Of a stretch of 13,361 bases of DNA, positions 1-8,021 are shown piece by piece. The notes under the pieces were generated by a model. It ran no database searches. It worked only from the letters and a program-made list of their open reading frames with translations, and was not told the DNA's origin. Made by a program: the position numbers and the translations under genes. This DNA comes from Deinococcus frigens DSM 12807. Its GTDB lineage: Bacteria > Deinococcota > Deinococci > Deinococcales > Deinococcaceae. The stretch is taken from the NCBI RefSeq assembly GCF_000701425.1, contig NZ_KL370781.1, positions 48,834-62,194 on the forward strand, given 5' to 3'. Numbering within the stretch: the first letter of the stretch is position 1; every line of letters begins with the position of its first letter.

Positions 1-21
1 GTCAGACGCTGTTCCAAACCC

Positions 22-51
22 ATAATGCGCGAACTCTACAGAACCTGTCCA
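22..51 (-). promoter_or_regulatory. possible CRISPR leader promoter reading off the left edge
   Basis: On the minus strand TGGACA (46-51) lies 18 nt before CATTAT (22-27), a plausible -35/-10 pair pointing out of the window, away from cas2. Type I-C arrays usually follow cas2 behind a leader, so this could start pre-crRNA transcription. The -10 matches the consensus only moderately, and no repeat is visible in the window to anchor it. Confidence 0.3.
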
Positions 52-91
52 GTTCATGGAGCTTCAAATCTATTCCATTTTCATGCATCAC

Positions 92-113
92 GTCCCACGC
101 GTCGTTCTGGGAC
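92..113. repeat. short inverted repeat in the leader-like region
   Basis: GTCCCA (92-97) is mirrored by TGGGAC (108-113) around a 10-nt centre. It lies immediately next to the larger hairpin at 116-155. Two adjacent dyads just after cas2 would suit a CRISPR leader with protein or integrase binding sites, but a 6-bp stem is weak evidence alone. Confidence 0.4.
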
Positions 114-115
114 AA

Positions 116-155
116 CGCGAACCCCCCGCCTTTCGCACGTCACGGGGGGTTCGCG
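116..155 (-). repeat. GC-rich hairpin downstream of cas2, leader-type inverted repeat
   Basis: A perfect 13-bp inverted repeat, CGCGAACCCCCCG (116-128) and CGGGGGGTTCGCG (143-155), encloses a 14-nt loop and begins about 20 bp after the cas2 stop. From memory, dyads with GCGAACCCC...GGGGTTCGC arms are common between cas2 and the array in type I-C and I-E loci. No U-tract follows on the minus strand, so a plain intrinsic terminator is unlikely. A transcript-end or leader-recognition role is inference. Confidence 0.65.
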
Positions 156-175
156 CCGCTGTTATCAAAGTACAG

Positions 176-469
176 TTAAAGAATCAGGGGCGCACTCAGA
201 TCACGGTACTGGTCACGCCCGAACGCCTCGACAAACTTCTCGCGCGGCTGGCGCAGGCGGTAGATGCGAATGCTGTCTTCGGTCACGTCCATCTCGGACA
301 GCAACTTTTCGCGCAAGGCCAGCAGTTGCACGTCGCTGACGCTCACTTCAAAAACGCTGTTCTGAACACGCTGACCGTGAGCCACACACACTTTGGCGAC
401 ACGGCGCAAGCGTTTACGCCCAGCGGGAGTTTCAGTAGACACGTCGTAGCAGATCAGCAGGTCAATCAT
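176..469 (-). CDS. cas2: CRISPR-associated endoribonuclease/integrase subunit Cas2
   Basis: This 97-residue protein is the Cas2 subunit, which dimerises and bridges two Cas1 dimers to form the spacer-integration complex. The N-terminal beta strand ends in the family motif YDVST with Asp9, and a QNSVFEV segment near residues 36-42 is typical of the ferredoxin-like fold. Its length matches type I-C Cas2. The ATG shares one base with the cas1 stop codon (TGATG arrangement), so translation is probably coupled to cas1. It is the last gene of the operon and is followed by the leader-type hairpin. The frame is intact and nothing suggests loss of function. Confidence 0.96.
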   Translation of the reverse strand: MIDLLICYDVSTETPAGRKRLRRVAKVCVAHGQRVQNSVFEVSVSDVQLLALREKLLSEMDVTEDSIRIYRLRQPREKFVEAFGRDQYRDLSAPLIL

Positions 470-1497
470 CAGCGGTGCAGGTAGGGCGGGTAATGGGGGC
501 GGTCACCGCGCAGATGCTGTGCCAGCAGGCGGGCCTGAACATGTGGAATCAGGCCCAGCGGGGTTTTGCGGGCGGTCAGAGGATGCGTGACCTCCTCCTG
601 CTTACGCTCTTGCAGGTGCTTGATGATGGTGCGCCGCCCGTCCTCGGTGATAGTCACGGTGCGGCCCTCATGCAACACGAAGTCGCGTGGGGTCAATTGC
701 TGGCGGTTGATCAGGGTGATCACGGCGCGGTCAGCCGTGACGGGGCGCAGTTCTTCCATCAGGTCTAGGGCTAGGCTAGCCCGCCCAGGGCGCAGGGCAT
801 GTAAAAAGCCCACCTGTGGGTCCAGACCCACGCTCTGGCAGGCGCTGGCACAGTCTCCGGCCAGCAGGGTGTAAACGTAATTCAGGGTGGCGTTGATCGG
901 GTCACGCGCGGGGCGACGGGTGCGCTCACCCAGCCAGAAAAAGTCGCGGTTGACGCGCAACATCAGGCTGAAGACTTCAAAGTAACGGCGTGCGGCGCTG
1001 CCCTCGATGCCGCGCACCTCGTCCACGGTTTCCGCTAACGGCAGGCCGCCGATCTGCGCGTTGATGTCCTGGGCCGCCTGCCGCAGCGCCGGGGCATCTT
1101 CCGGGTCCGCCTCGCGGGCCGAACGCAGCAGGGCGGTCTTCTGATTTTGCAGTTTGCCTGCTGCCACATAACGCGACACCGCCAGGGTGCGGTGCTCGTC
1201 GCAGGCGCAGGCGTGCTGGGCCACCCGCAACAGCACATTGCCACTGACTGGTGTTTCCAGGCGGGCGGTGAAGCGGCCCCACTCGGTCAGCCACGTCACG
1301 GGCTTGTGGTTGCGGCCCAGGTGCTGGATCAGGAAGGGGCTGAGCAGCACGTTGCCAAACACCACCACACCATCTAGGTGGTGCAGCGGCAGCATGGCGA
1401 CACGCGTGCCGTCCACGTCCACGCGCACGTTGTCGTTTTCCAGCCTCAAGTAACTGCCCTGAGTCTGGACATACAGGGTATTCAGGAGCGTTCTCAC
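469..1497 (-). CDS. cas1: CRISPR-associated endonuclease Cas1, type I-C
   Basis: This 342-residue Cas1 is the integrase that joins new spacers to the leader end of the array together with Cas2. The N-terminal beta domain spans about residues 1-75 ([13 protein letters not shown] start) and the alpha-helical catalytic domain follows. The metal-binding residues expected of the family are present: Glu165 in [12 protein letters not shown], His233 in [10 protein letters not shown], and Asp245/Glu248 in LDLMEEL. Start choice: GTG at 1497 overlaps the cas4 stop by 4 nt (GTGA), and GGAG lies 5 nt upstream. The frame is complete. Together with cas4 and cas2 it forms a full adaptation module, so spacer acquisition could work even if the effector genes are damaged. 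Confidence 0.97.
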   Translation of the reverse strand: MRTLLNTLYVQTQGSYLRLENDNVRVDVDGTRVAMLPLHHLDGVVVFGNVLLSPFLIQHLGRNHKPVTWLTEWGRFTARLETPVSGNVLLRVAQHACACDEHRTLAVSRYVAAGKLQNQKTALLRSAREADPEDAPALRQAAQDINAQIGGLPLAETVDEVRGIEGSAARRYFEVFSLMLRVNRDFFWLGERTRRPARDPINATLNYVYTLLAGDCASACQSVGLDPQVGFLHALRPGRASLALDLMEELRPVTADRAVITLINRQQLTPRDFVLHEGRTVTITEDGRRTIIKHLQERKQEEVTHPLTARKTPLGLIPHVQARLLAQHLRGDRPHYPPYLHR

Positions 1498-2105
1498 GGT
1501 GTCTCCATGGCAGTGCTGAAGGGGTCATAACCACGCGGAAAGTCGCGCGGCGCAAACGGCTCGCATTCGTCGTAGAGGCTGCAAAACTGACAGCGTTCGT
1601 CAGCGGCGGGCGCGGGCAGGACGCGCGTTTGCAACAATTCGCGCACGCCGTCCACGGCGGCCAGCACAGCTCCGCGCAATTCCGACGTGAAAACCACCTC
1701 GCGCCGTTTGCGGCTGGCAACGTGATAGATGAAACCACCCGGAATCTGGACACCGAACATTTCTTCTAAACACAGCGCCTGTGCGCAGAGCTGCACCTCA
1801 TCGGCCAGCCGTGGCTTGGCCTTGCCGGACTTGTATTCCACCGGGCGCGGTGAACCGTCGGGCAGGAGTTCCACGACATCGGCCACGCCCGAAATGCCAT
1901 GTTTCAGTGAGTAGAGCGGCAAGGCACGCAGCGTCCGCACCCCTTCTCGCTCGTCGTTGCCGCCCGCATGAACGCGCTCGTGGGCCTGATTACCGCGTGC
2001 CACGAAGACATTCTCGCCAAAGGTGGCGTCCAGCAAATTGATGGCTGCCTGACGCGGACAGAATGCGTAATGCTGTAAGGCCGAGAGATTCACCGGATCG
2101 TCCAT
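1494..2105 (-). CDS. cas4: CRISPR-associated exonuclease Cas4, type I-C
   Basis: Cas4 is an iron-sulfur RecB-type nuclease that trims prespacers and helps select PAM-linked ends for Cas1-Cas2. With the start at 2105 the protein has 203 residues. Cys16 (AFCPRQ) and Cys172, Cys175 and Cys181 ([10 protein letters not shown]) are the four expected cluster ligands. The nuclease core shows His42, Asp76 (GVADVVE), Glu90 and Lys92 (VEYKSGK) and Gln105 (QLCAQAL). The ATG at 2105 is preferred because a GGAGG sits 5 nt upstream; a GTG at 2150 would add 15 residues but lacks a good ribosome site. It overlaps cas1 by 4 nt and lies 66 bp after cas7c. Confidence 0.95.
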   Translation of the reverse strand: MDDPVNLSALQHYAFCPRQAAINLLDATFGENVFVARGNQAHERVHAGGNDEREGVRTLRALPLYSLKHGISGVADVVELLPDGSPRPVEYKSGKAKPRLADEVQLCAQALCLEEMFGVQIPGGFIYHVASRKRREVVFTSELRGAVLAAVDGVRELLQTRVLPAPAADERCQFCSLYDECEPFAPRDFPRGYDPFSTAMETP

Positions 2106-2110
2106 TTGAG

Positions 2111-2115
2111 CCTCC
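2111..2115 (-). promoter_or_regulatory. Shine-Dalgarno deciding the cas4 start
   Basis: On the minus strand GGAGG lies 5 nt before the ATG at 2105, which makes this the best-supported start for cas4 over the upstream in-frame GTG at 2150. Confidence 0.7.
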
Positions 2116-2171
2116 GAAAGCGGTGCAGGCCAGACAGAGCGGTGCGCCACTGTCCAGCCTGCGCTCCGAAT

Positions 2172-3068
2172 TCAGCCCTCAACGAGGCGCGTCAGGGTCA
2201 CGCCTTGCGGTAGGGCGGCGTCCAGTCCGTTCACCCGGTAATCACTGAAGGCGCGGGGTGGGCTTTCCCTGTCCAACAACTCCGGCTGAATGGGCGTCAG
2301 CAATTTCTGCGCCGGAGCGTTGCCCAGCTTGCTCTCATGGCTAAACACGTACAAACCCCGGCAGGCGGTCAAGCCGCGTGAGGCGCTGCGGTCCAGGTCC
2401 CACATATTTTCCAGCGCCTGCCACAGCACCCGCAGGTCTTCGCCGTCAAAGCCGGTTGTCTCGGCGAACGTAGGCACGTAAAAGCCGTAAGCGACGTACA
2501 GGCCGTAGGGGATGAAGGCTTTACGGCCCATCGTGCCGTGGCCTGAAACACCTTCTCCGTCTTCGTCACGGGTGGTTTTATCGCTTGCCTTGGTCAGCGC
2601 GACCCGCGTAATAGCAATATCGAGAGCCAGAATAGGACTGGCACTTCTTGCAAACGTAAGCTGTACGGGGCCACGGACTTGACCCGCATTGGCCTCCTTG
2701 ACACTCATCACTGCGCCAAATGTACGAATATCGTAAAAGTTTTCGCACATCCAGTCACGAACGCCAGGCGCTTCTACGTTTTCTTTCGGCTTGATGTTCA
2801 ATGCTTTGTAGGCGCGATGGTTGCGATCATTGAGAATCGCGCCCTGCTGCACATAAATCTTGAAGCGCTCCTCCTGGCCTTTGAGGGCGTCCACATAGTT
2901 GCGAACCTTGCGCTTAAGGGCCACGTCCGTGACCAGGCCGTAGCCTGTCTCGGGGTCAATGCGCGGCAGGTTGCCCGCGTCGGGGTCCCCGTTGGGGTTG
3001 CCATTCTGGACATCAAAGAGCAGCACGAAGTCGTGGCGGACGGCGGGGTTCAGGTGCGCTTCACTCAT
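2172..3068 (-). CDS. cas7c: type I-C Cascade backbone protein Cas7c (Csd2)
   Basis: Cas7c is the repeated backbone subunit that coats the crRNA spacer in the type I-C surveillance complex. The 298-residue protein opens with the family signature FDVQNGNPNGDPDAGNLPR and continues with TDVALKRKVRNYV. A conserved C-terminal block includes YGLYVAYGFYVP (about residues 190-205) and LYVFSHESKLGNAP. The length and full set of blocks match the family, so it is intact. The ATG at 3068 overlaps the end of the cas8c/cas11c frame by 8 nt, and AGGAG lies 9 nt upstream. An in-frame start at 3161 would add a proline-rich segment that is only the cas8c 3' end read in another frame, so it is rejected. Confidence 0.96.
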   Translation of the reverse strand: MSEAHLNPAVRHDFVLLFDVQNGNPNGDPDAGNLPRIDPETGYGLVTDVALKRKVRNYVDALKGQEERFKIYVQQGAILNDRNHRAYKALNIKPKENVEAPGVRDWMCENFYDIRTFGAVMSVKEANAGQVRGPVQLTFARSASPILALDIAITRVALTKASDKTTRDEDGEGVSGHGTMGRKAFIPYGLYVAYGFYVPTFAETTGFDGEDLRVLWQALENMWDLDRSASRGLTACRGLYVFSHESKLGNAPAQKLLTPIQPELLDRESPPRAFSDYRVNGLDAALPQGVTLTRLVEG

Positions 3069-3561
3069 GGGTATCGTCTCCTGTCTGGTCATCGGTGTGA
3101 GGTGAATCGGTGTCGGTGGGTTCGGCGGCGGACTGGGCGGCTTTGCGGGCAGTGGCAGCATCCCGACGTTCGCGCATCTCGGCGCTCAGGGCTGCTTTCT
3201 GGTGGTAATACCCGAGGCTGAACAGTGCCTGTTCCTTAATGCTCAGCGGGCGCTGCGGCAATTCGGTGGGCGAGAGACGGGTCATCACGCTCTGAAGCAG
3301 GGCCTGTTTCTCGTCGTGCCGGTAACGGTTCTCCTTGCGAAGCTTTTGCAGGTGCGCCTGCGAACCCTGAATCAGGCGGCCCATCACGGCGTAGGGCGTG
3401 GTACTCATTGAGCCGTAAAAGCGGTCAACCAGCGTGGTGTTGGCCCGCATCACCGCGTGTTGAATATCGTCCAACACAGCCAGCAAACGGCCCAGGTGGT
3501 AGGCCGGGCTGGGATAGGTTTCGTCTAAGTAGGCCAGGGTATCGGGCTGCAGATTGTCCAT
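3061..3561 (-). CDS. cas11c: small subunit Cas11c, internal translation product of cas8c
   Basis: Type I-C systems are known to make the small subunit Cas11 from an internal start inside cas8c. Here the 166-residue product starts MDNLQPDTLAYLDETY and covers the Cas8c C-terminal helical domain, with family-like AYHLGRLLAVLDDIQ and STTPYAVMGRLIQ segments. It ends in an acidic tail of about 25 residues (AEPTDTDSPHTDDQTGDDTHE region). The start at 3561 is chosen because AAGGAG (3568-3573) lies exactly 6 nt upstream. The premature stop of the upstream cas8c frame (3563-3565) is one base before this ATG, so terminating ribosomes could restart here. It overlaps cas7c by 8 nt. Confidence 0.8.
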   Translation of the reverse strand: MDNLQPDTLAYLDETYPSPAYHLGRLLAVLDDIQHAVMRANTTLVDRFYGSMSTTPYAVMGRLIQGSQAHLQKLRKENRYRHDEKQALLQSVMTRLSPTELPQRPLSIKEQALFSLGYYHQKAALSAEMRERRDAATARKAAQSAAEPTDTDSPHTDDQTGDDTHE

Positions 3562-3567
3562 TTCAAA

Positions 3568-3573
3568 CTCCTT
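3568..3573 (-). promoter_or_regulatory. internal Shine-Dalgarno for cas11c
   Basis: On the minus strand AAGGAG is followed by the 6-nt spacer TTTGAA and ATG at 3561. It lies inside the cas8c coding region, where a chance match this good at the expected Cas11c start is unlikely. Confidence 0.75.
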
Positions 3574-4857
3574 GGGGCGGGAGAGCAGTGCCATGCGAGT
3601 CAGGGCGGCGCGGGGGCGCGTGACGAATCAGCGCCTCGGTATCGGCCTCGGTTTTGTCCTTCTTGGGATCGCGGTACATCGCCCCGATCAGTTCATAAAT
3701 GCCGTAGAGCTTGCCGTCGTGTTCCTCGCTCATGGGGGCCATCGCCTGACTGGCAAAGTAAGCGGCCAGGCGAGCGGTGGTTTCGGCGACGGTGCTTTGC
3801 AAGTGCGTCCGAACGGCGATACGGCTGCCGCTGGGCGTCATACCAAGGCTGTAAAAAGCGGCGGCGCTGCTGAGCGTCACTCCCGGTGGCCGAAAAATGC
3901 TGTTCAGGGCGTCGCGGTACTCGGCGGGGTCAGACTGCACGGCCCGTTGCTGGCGCTTGGCACCGAGGAGACGGCGCTGCTTGACCTCCCCCCCCAGCAC
4001 TTCGGGATTCTGTATCAGCGGCCCGACGGGTGGAACATCACCCTCACTTGTCCAGAAGGCGTAGCTGACTCCGCCCACGCTGAGACTGGTCTTGCGGTCT
4101 GAGAGCAGGACATTGAGCGCGGTGGCATATTTGCGGGCCTCGTCAAAGCCGACAGGGGCGATTCTGGAACCTCTAAGACCATACGACTCAAAAGCGCTGG
4201 CATTGGCGCTGATGTAGTTCATCCCGGCCATTTGCCCGCCGAAGATGCCCTTGATCTTGACCGGTTCAATACTGATGGTCGGCCCGAATTCTCCGCTGAT
4301 CAGGCTCTGTGCTTGCACGGCCTCTTCAGCAGCGGGGGCGCAGATTTCGGCCCAGTAGCGCTGAACGTCTGGCAGTTCAATCAGCAGTTGGCCGTCCACC
4401 ACGAAAGCGAATTGATCGGCGCTCTTGTAATCGGGCTTGTCGGCCAGATGCTCAGCGTGGAAGGCCACCGGGTCAAGCTGCTCCAGAAACGTCGCCACCG
4501 CCCGCACGTCGCCGCGTCCGCTGGCCTCAGCACATGCCTGGGTCAGTTTCAGGAAGGCTTGACGCTGCTTAGCTAGACGTTCCGGGTTGCCGTCGCCGAG
4601 GCCGAAGACGAATTCGGCTTTGTCGGCCAGCAGCTTGGGCTTGATGTCCACGCCGCGCACCACGTTCGGCGCGTTGAAGGTTTTGCCAGGGTCTTTGCCC
4701 TTTAATGCACCGCTGCTGGTACGCCGGGGCGGGCCGCGTAACTGGCCGCGCTGATCAAGGTCAATCAGCCACGGAATGACTTGCGGCGTGTACATGAACG
4801 GCAGCGCCTTGCCGTCGCGCTCCAGGCGGTCGGCATAGGCCACCAACTGACTGAGAA

Positions 4858-5627
4858 TCATGCGCCTCCTCCCGCTGGACCGTCCAGTGATGCGGCATCC
4901 AATACAGGGGCGTACAGCTCCGGCGGAACACGCAGCACGCCGCCGTCGGTGAGCCTGGCGGCAAAGAAGTGCGGCGTGGCATGACCCTGCACCCAGCGCG
5001 GCCCTGCCTCGCCGTGGGCGCGGTATTTGAGTGGGCCTTTTTTGGCCTCGTCGAACTTCATGTCAAAGAGCATCTGTCCCAGCTTTAGCTCGCCTTCGCG
5101 CTCCGCATATTCACCGCCGAGTTGCTGAATAACGTTGTAGGCGGTGTCGTTTGAAGTCGGGAGTTCAAAGAAGGCCGTGAATTCCCGCGTCCCCAGGTAA
5201 GGCTGGTGAAATGCCTGCCCTTTGTCCACACGGCGCTGAAACATCTCGGTGTATTTGATCAGTGGATCTTGGGTGTGCGGCTTCAGCACAATATCGGCGT
5301 GAATCACGTAGGCCACGTCCCGCAACACCAGCGCGTGCCGCTGCGAACGGTCCTCGTCGGCGTTAAAGCCGCCGCCGTCCTTGGCCCATTTGCGGGCAGC
5401 CGTGGCGCTGGCAAGCGTGTTGACCTCGTTGCGCAGAATGCTCAGCCGCTTGACAGGCCGCAAGACATGGATTTCCCGCACCTGCCACTGAAATTCCGGT
5501 TTCCAGAAAATCGCCTCCAGCACCCCCGCGCCGCCGAGGGCGTCATTACATCATAAGAAACACGTTCAACTTTATTTTCAGGCCGGGTAAAACAGGCGTA
5601 ATCGCCCCAGACTTTCAGCTTTAGCAC
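4858..5627 (-). pseudogene. cas5c: Cas5c (Cas5d) crRNA-processing endoribonuclease, frameshifted
   Basis: In type I-C, Cas5c cuts the pre-crRNA and caps the 5' handle of the complex, doing the job Cas6 does elsewhere. The N-terminal part ([31 protein letters not shown]) and the rest ([42 protein letters not shown]) are both clear family sequence but lie in different frames. Adding one G to the five-G run at 5523-5527 joins them as [12 protein letters not shown], for about 256 residues. The start is taken as GTG at 5627, 7 nt after AAGGAG; an ATG at 5629 has the site too but stops after two codons. The 3' end overlaps cas8c by 4 nt. If the shift is real, processing would fail unless ribosomes slip by -1 on the G run. 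Confidence 0.87.
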
Positions 5628-5672
5628 ATGGATTCTCCTTTGAGCCACTCAGGCGTTATGTCGCAAACATGC

Positions 5673-8021
5673 TCAATACACCTGTGCATCCATCCCTCCC
5701 GTGTCCAGCCCCAGTTTCAGGTCGTAGCGCTTATTCAACGGCCATTCGTAGACCTCCGGCGGCTCAGTGCCGAAGCGCTCGGCTTTCTGAGACAGCTCAG
5801 AAACCACGCGCAGATCAAAGGTTTTGATGTCGCGCCGCAGCACCTGTACCGTGTAGGGCTGGAGCCTGCGCCACGCGGCCCGAACCTGCGTGACCCGTGG
5901 ATCATTCAGAATGATATTGAGCTGATGGTTAACCTCCTGCGGCGCGTATTGACGCACGATCACTGGCACAGTGGTGTCTTCAATCATCTCAAAGCCCCTG
6001 GCGACGGCCTCAAAATCCATCTCATCCTGGAGCTGGGCGATGGTGGCGCGGTGACCGCTTTCCAGCTTGATCGGCGTATCGGTGGAGACCGCCTGATACA
6101 GCTCACGGAAATACGGCGTGAAGGTGTCGGGGGCATGCAAATCGGAATCTTCGGCCAGGTATCGGTCGGCCAGATCACTACGAACCCGGTAATCGCCGGG
6201 CGGCAATTTATGTTCTTCGGGCCTGAACACGGTGACGCAGCCGCGTATCAGCTTCCCTTGCGCATCTGTCAGCTTGCCTTCGCGGTTACAGCGTCCCGCC
6301 GCCTGCACGATGGCTTCCAGCGGCCCCAGGGCGCGGTAAACACGCGGAAAATCCACGTCCACGCCCGCTTCAATCAGGTTGGTGGCAATCACGCGGCAGC
6401 GCTTGCCCTTCTTCAAACGGTCACTGATGACCCGGAAGATTCGCCTGCGGTGGTGCGGGCAGAGGTGGGTAGATAGGTGGTATACGTCCCAGAGCGGGTC
6501 GCCTGCCTGTCTGTGGCGCACCAGCAAGCGGTACAGCTCCTGGGCGTGCTTCTTGGTATTAACAATACACAGCGCCCGGTCGTTGCTGACGTCCAGCAGC
6601 TCGGCAGCGAGGGCGTCCCAGGTGGCTGGGTCGCGCACACGCTCCAGGTCGTAGTCCACCCGCTGAAGTTGCTGAAAGTAATGCGCTGGATGATCTATTA
6701 GCTCAAGCGCAGACTGCTGGCTGGGAAAGTCGTCCAGGGCGGGCTGGGTGGCCGTGCAAAACACCACGCTGACGTGATAACGGGCCACCAGTTCGCGCAA
6801 GGCTTCCAGAATCGGCGCGAGGCGGTGGGTGGGCAGGCTCTGAGCCTCGTCCAGCACGATGACGCTTCCGGCGACGTTGTGCAGCTTGCGAAGCTGGGCG
6901 GTGCGGTTGCCAAACAGCGTTTCCTGAAACAGTTGCACGGTGGTCGTGACGATCACGGGCGCGTCCCAGTTCTCGGTGGCGAGGCGTATGGGGTCGGGCA
7001 TTTGCATCTCCTGCCCACGCGCCGGGGCCTTGAATTCCAGATTGCTGTGATGCTCCAGCACGTTCTGTTCGCCCAAAACCTCCCGAAAAACGCTGGCCGT
7101 CTGCTCAATGATGGTGGTAAACGGCACACCGTAAATCACGCGCCGCATCCCGGCCTGCTCAGCGCTGCCCCCGTGGTACGCGGCGTGGCTCAGAGCAAAC
7201 CCCAATGAGGTCAGGGTTTTGCCACCACCTGTGGGCATGGTCAGCCGGAAGAAACCGGGAGGCAGGGCGGCTTTGCTGGTGGCCTGCTGGTACATTTCGC
7301 GGCGCAGGGCGTTGATCGCTTTGGGATTACGGGCGTCTGCCACTGCGTATTCTGCCTGGGCTGTTTCCAGGCGAGCAAAAAGTTGGGCCATGCTGCCCTG
7401 GCTGGCCCTGGCAGCAGCCCGCGCTTGGGTGTTGTGCGGGCTGCCGTGAGATTCGGTGTCCAGCCGATCAGCGTCTACCAGTGCGCCCAATAGCATCCGG
7501 GTATAGAGCGTGCGGGCCGCGCCCTTCAGCCCGGTATCTATTGGAGGTGTCTCCAGCAGCGTCGCCAGTTCGGGGATATCCTCGCAGGCCAGCGCGAAGA
7601 GTTCTTCCACTTCCTCCTGGGCAGTATCGGAAAGGCGGCCCAGCAGACGCGGCACGTCGCGCAGCCCGCCGTGGTGGTTGGCAACGACGAACGGCAATTC
7701 GCTGCCGAGCTGACGCTGGGTGTTCACCAGAACACAGAGGGCCTTCGCCCCCGCATCACTGTGCGGCGCAGGTTTCTCCGGGTAGCTCTGGGGCTGCGCC
7801 GTGACCGGATTCCAGCCCAGACGATAATGCTGAAACTCCAGGCGGTACTTGCCCAGATCATGGGTCAGCCCCAGCCAATGCGCGTCCAGATCGGCATGAC
7901 TAACCTGGAAGAATCGGGCATGTTGCCGAACAAGGTCAGTGACACCCCGTGCGTGATCGGCCAACGTTTGCCAGTTTGTGCCGTTTTTCGGCGGACTGTG
8001 GCCCATGAACTGCATCTTCAT
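5673..8021 (-). CDS. cas3: type I-C Cas3 helicase-nuclease
   Basis: Cas3 is recruited by target-bound Cascade, then unwinds and degrades the DNA. The 782-residue protein has an N-terminal HD nuclease domain with His23, the His54-Asp55 pair (LTHDLGKY), His87 and His116-His117. The SF2 helicase follows: Walker A TMPTGGGKT (261-269), Walker B DEAQ (391-394), motif III TAT (423-425) and motif VI QAAGRCNR (573-580). Length and motif order match full-length fused Cas3 and no frameshift is visible. Its ATG overlaps the end of the WYL gene by 4 nt, so the two are probably coupled. It ends 45 bp before the chosen cas5c start. Confidence 0.97.
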   Translation of the reverse strand: MKMQFMGHSPPKNGTNWQTLADHARGVTDLVRQHARFFQVSHADLDAHWLGLTHDLGKYRLEFQHYRLGWNPVTAQPQSYPEKPAPHSDAGAKALCVLVNTQRQLGSELPFVVANHHGGLRDVPRLLGRLSDTAQEEVEELFALACEDIPELATLLETPPIDTGLKGAARTLYTRMLLGALVDADRLDTESHGSPHNTQARAAARASQGSMAQLFARLETAQAEYAVADARNPKAINALRREMYQQATSKAALPPGFFRLTMPTGGGKTLTSLGFALSHAAYHGGSAEQAGMRRVIYGVPFTTIIEQTASVFREVLGEQNVLEHHSNLEFKAPARGQEMQMPDPIRLATENWDAPVIVTTTVQLFQETLFGNRTAQLRKLHNVAGSVIVLDEAQSLPTHRLAPILEALRELVARYHVSVVFCTATQPALDDFPSQQSALELIDHPAHYFQQLQRVDYDLERVRDPATWDALAAELLDVSNDRALCIVNTKKHAQELYRLLVRHRQAGDPLWDVYHLSTHLCPHHRRRIFRVISDRLKKGKRCRVIATNLIEAGVDVDFPRVYRALGPLEAIVQAAGRCNREGKLTDAQGKLIRGCVTVFRPEEHKLPPGDYRVRSDLADRYLAEDSDLHAPDTFTPYFRELYQAVSTDTPIKLESGHRATIAQLQDEMDFEAVARGFEMIEDTTVPVIVRQYAPQEVNHQLNIILNDPRVTQVRAAWRRLQPYTVQVLRRDIKTFDLRVVSELSQKAERFGTEPPEVYEWPLNKRYDLKLGLDTGGMDAQVY

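Larger units (their letters stand above)
3061..4861 (-). pseudogene. cas8c: large subunit Cas8c (Csd1), frameshifted at a C run
   Basis: Cas8c recognises the PAM and positions target DNA in type I-C Cascade. The N-terminal frame (4861 to 3563) starts MILSQLVAYADRL, as is typical, and runs 432 residues. The last 16 of these (PRRPDSHGTALPPQGV) do not look native. Removing one C from the five-C run at 3612-3616 restores a continuous reading, ALIRHAPRAALTRMALL, into the C-terminal frame that ends at 3061. This gives about 599 residues, the usual Cas8c length. The ATG at 4861 overlaps the cas5c stop by 4 nt with AGGAGG just upstream. It may be a real mutation, an assembly error at the homopolymer, or a split that leaves Cas8c without its C-terminal helical domain. 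Confidence 0.85.

Noticed and set aside
116..155. The cas2-distal hairpin as an intrinsic terminator
   Set aside because: The stem is strong but is not followed by a run of U on the transcribed strand.
1..175. CRISPR repeat-spacer array in the left-edge region
   Set aside because: No unit of about 30-37 nt recurs there; only inverted repeats and a promoter-like pair are present.
977..1753. 258-residue open frame across the cas4-cas1 junction
   Set aside because: It lies in a second frame of two clearly recognised genes, has no family resemblance and is a typical high-GC shadow frame.
3069..3161. Upstream in-frame start extending Cas7c by 31 residues
   Set aside because: The added segment is proline-rich, lies inside the cas8c/cas11c coding end and lacks family similarity; the ATG at 3068 has AGGAG upstream and gives the normal N-terminus.
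5627..5629. ATG at 5629 as the cas5c start
   Set aside because: It reads Met-Cys-stop; the overlapping GTG at 5627 is in the cas5c frame with an acceptable ribosome-site spacing.
5628..6476. 282-residue plus-strand open frame opposite the cas3 3' end
   Set aside because: It is antisense to a well-supported cas3 reading frame, with no recognisable domain and no promoter or ribosome site.
6845..6860. DEAQ instead of DEAD/DEAH in Cas3 as a sign of inactivation
   Set aside because: From family knowledge, variation at the last position of Walker B occurs in Cas3 helicases, and all other motifs are intact.
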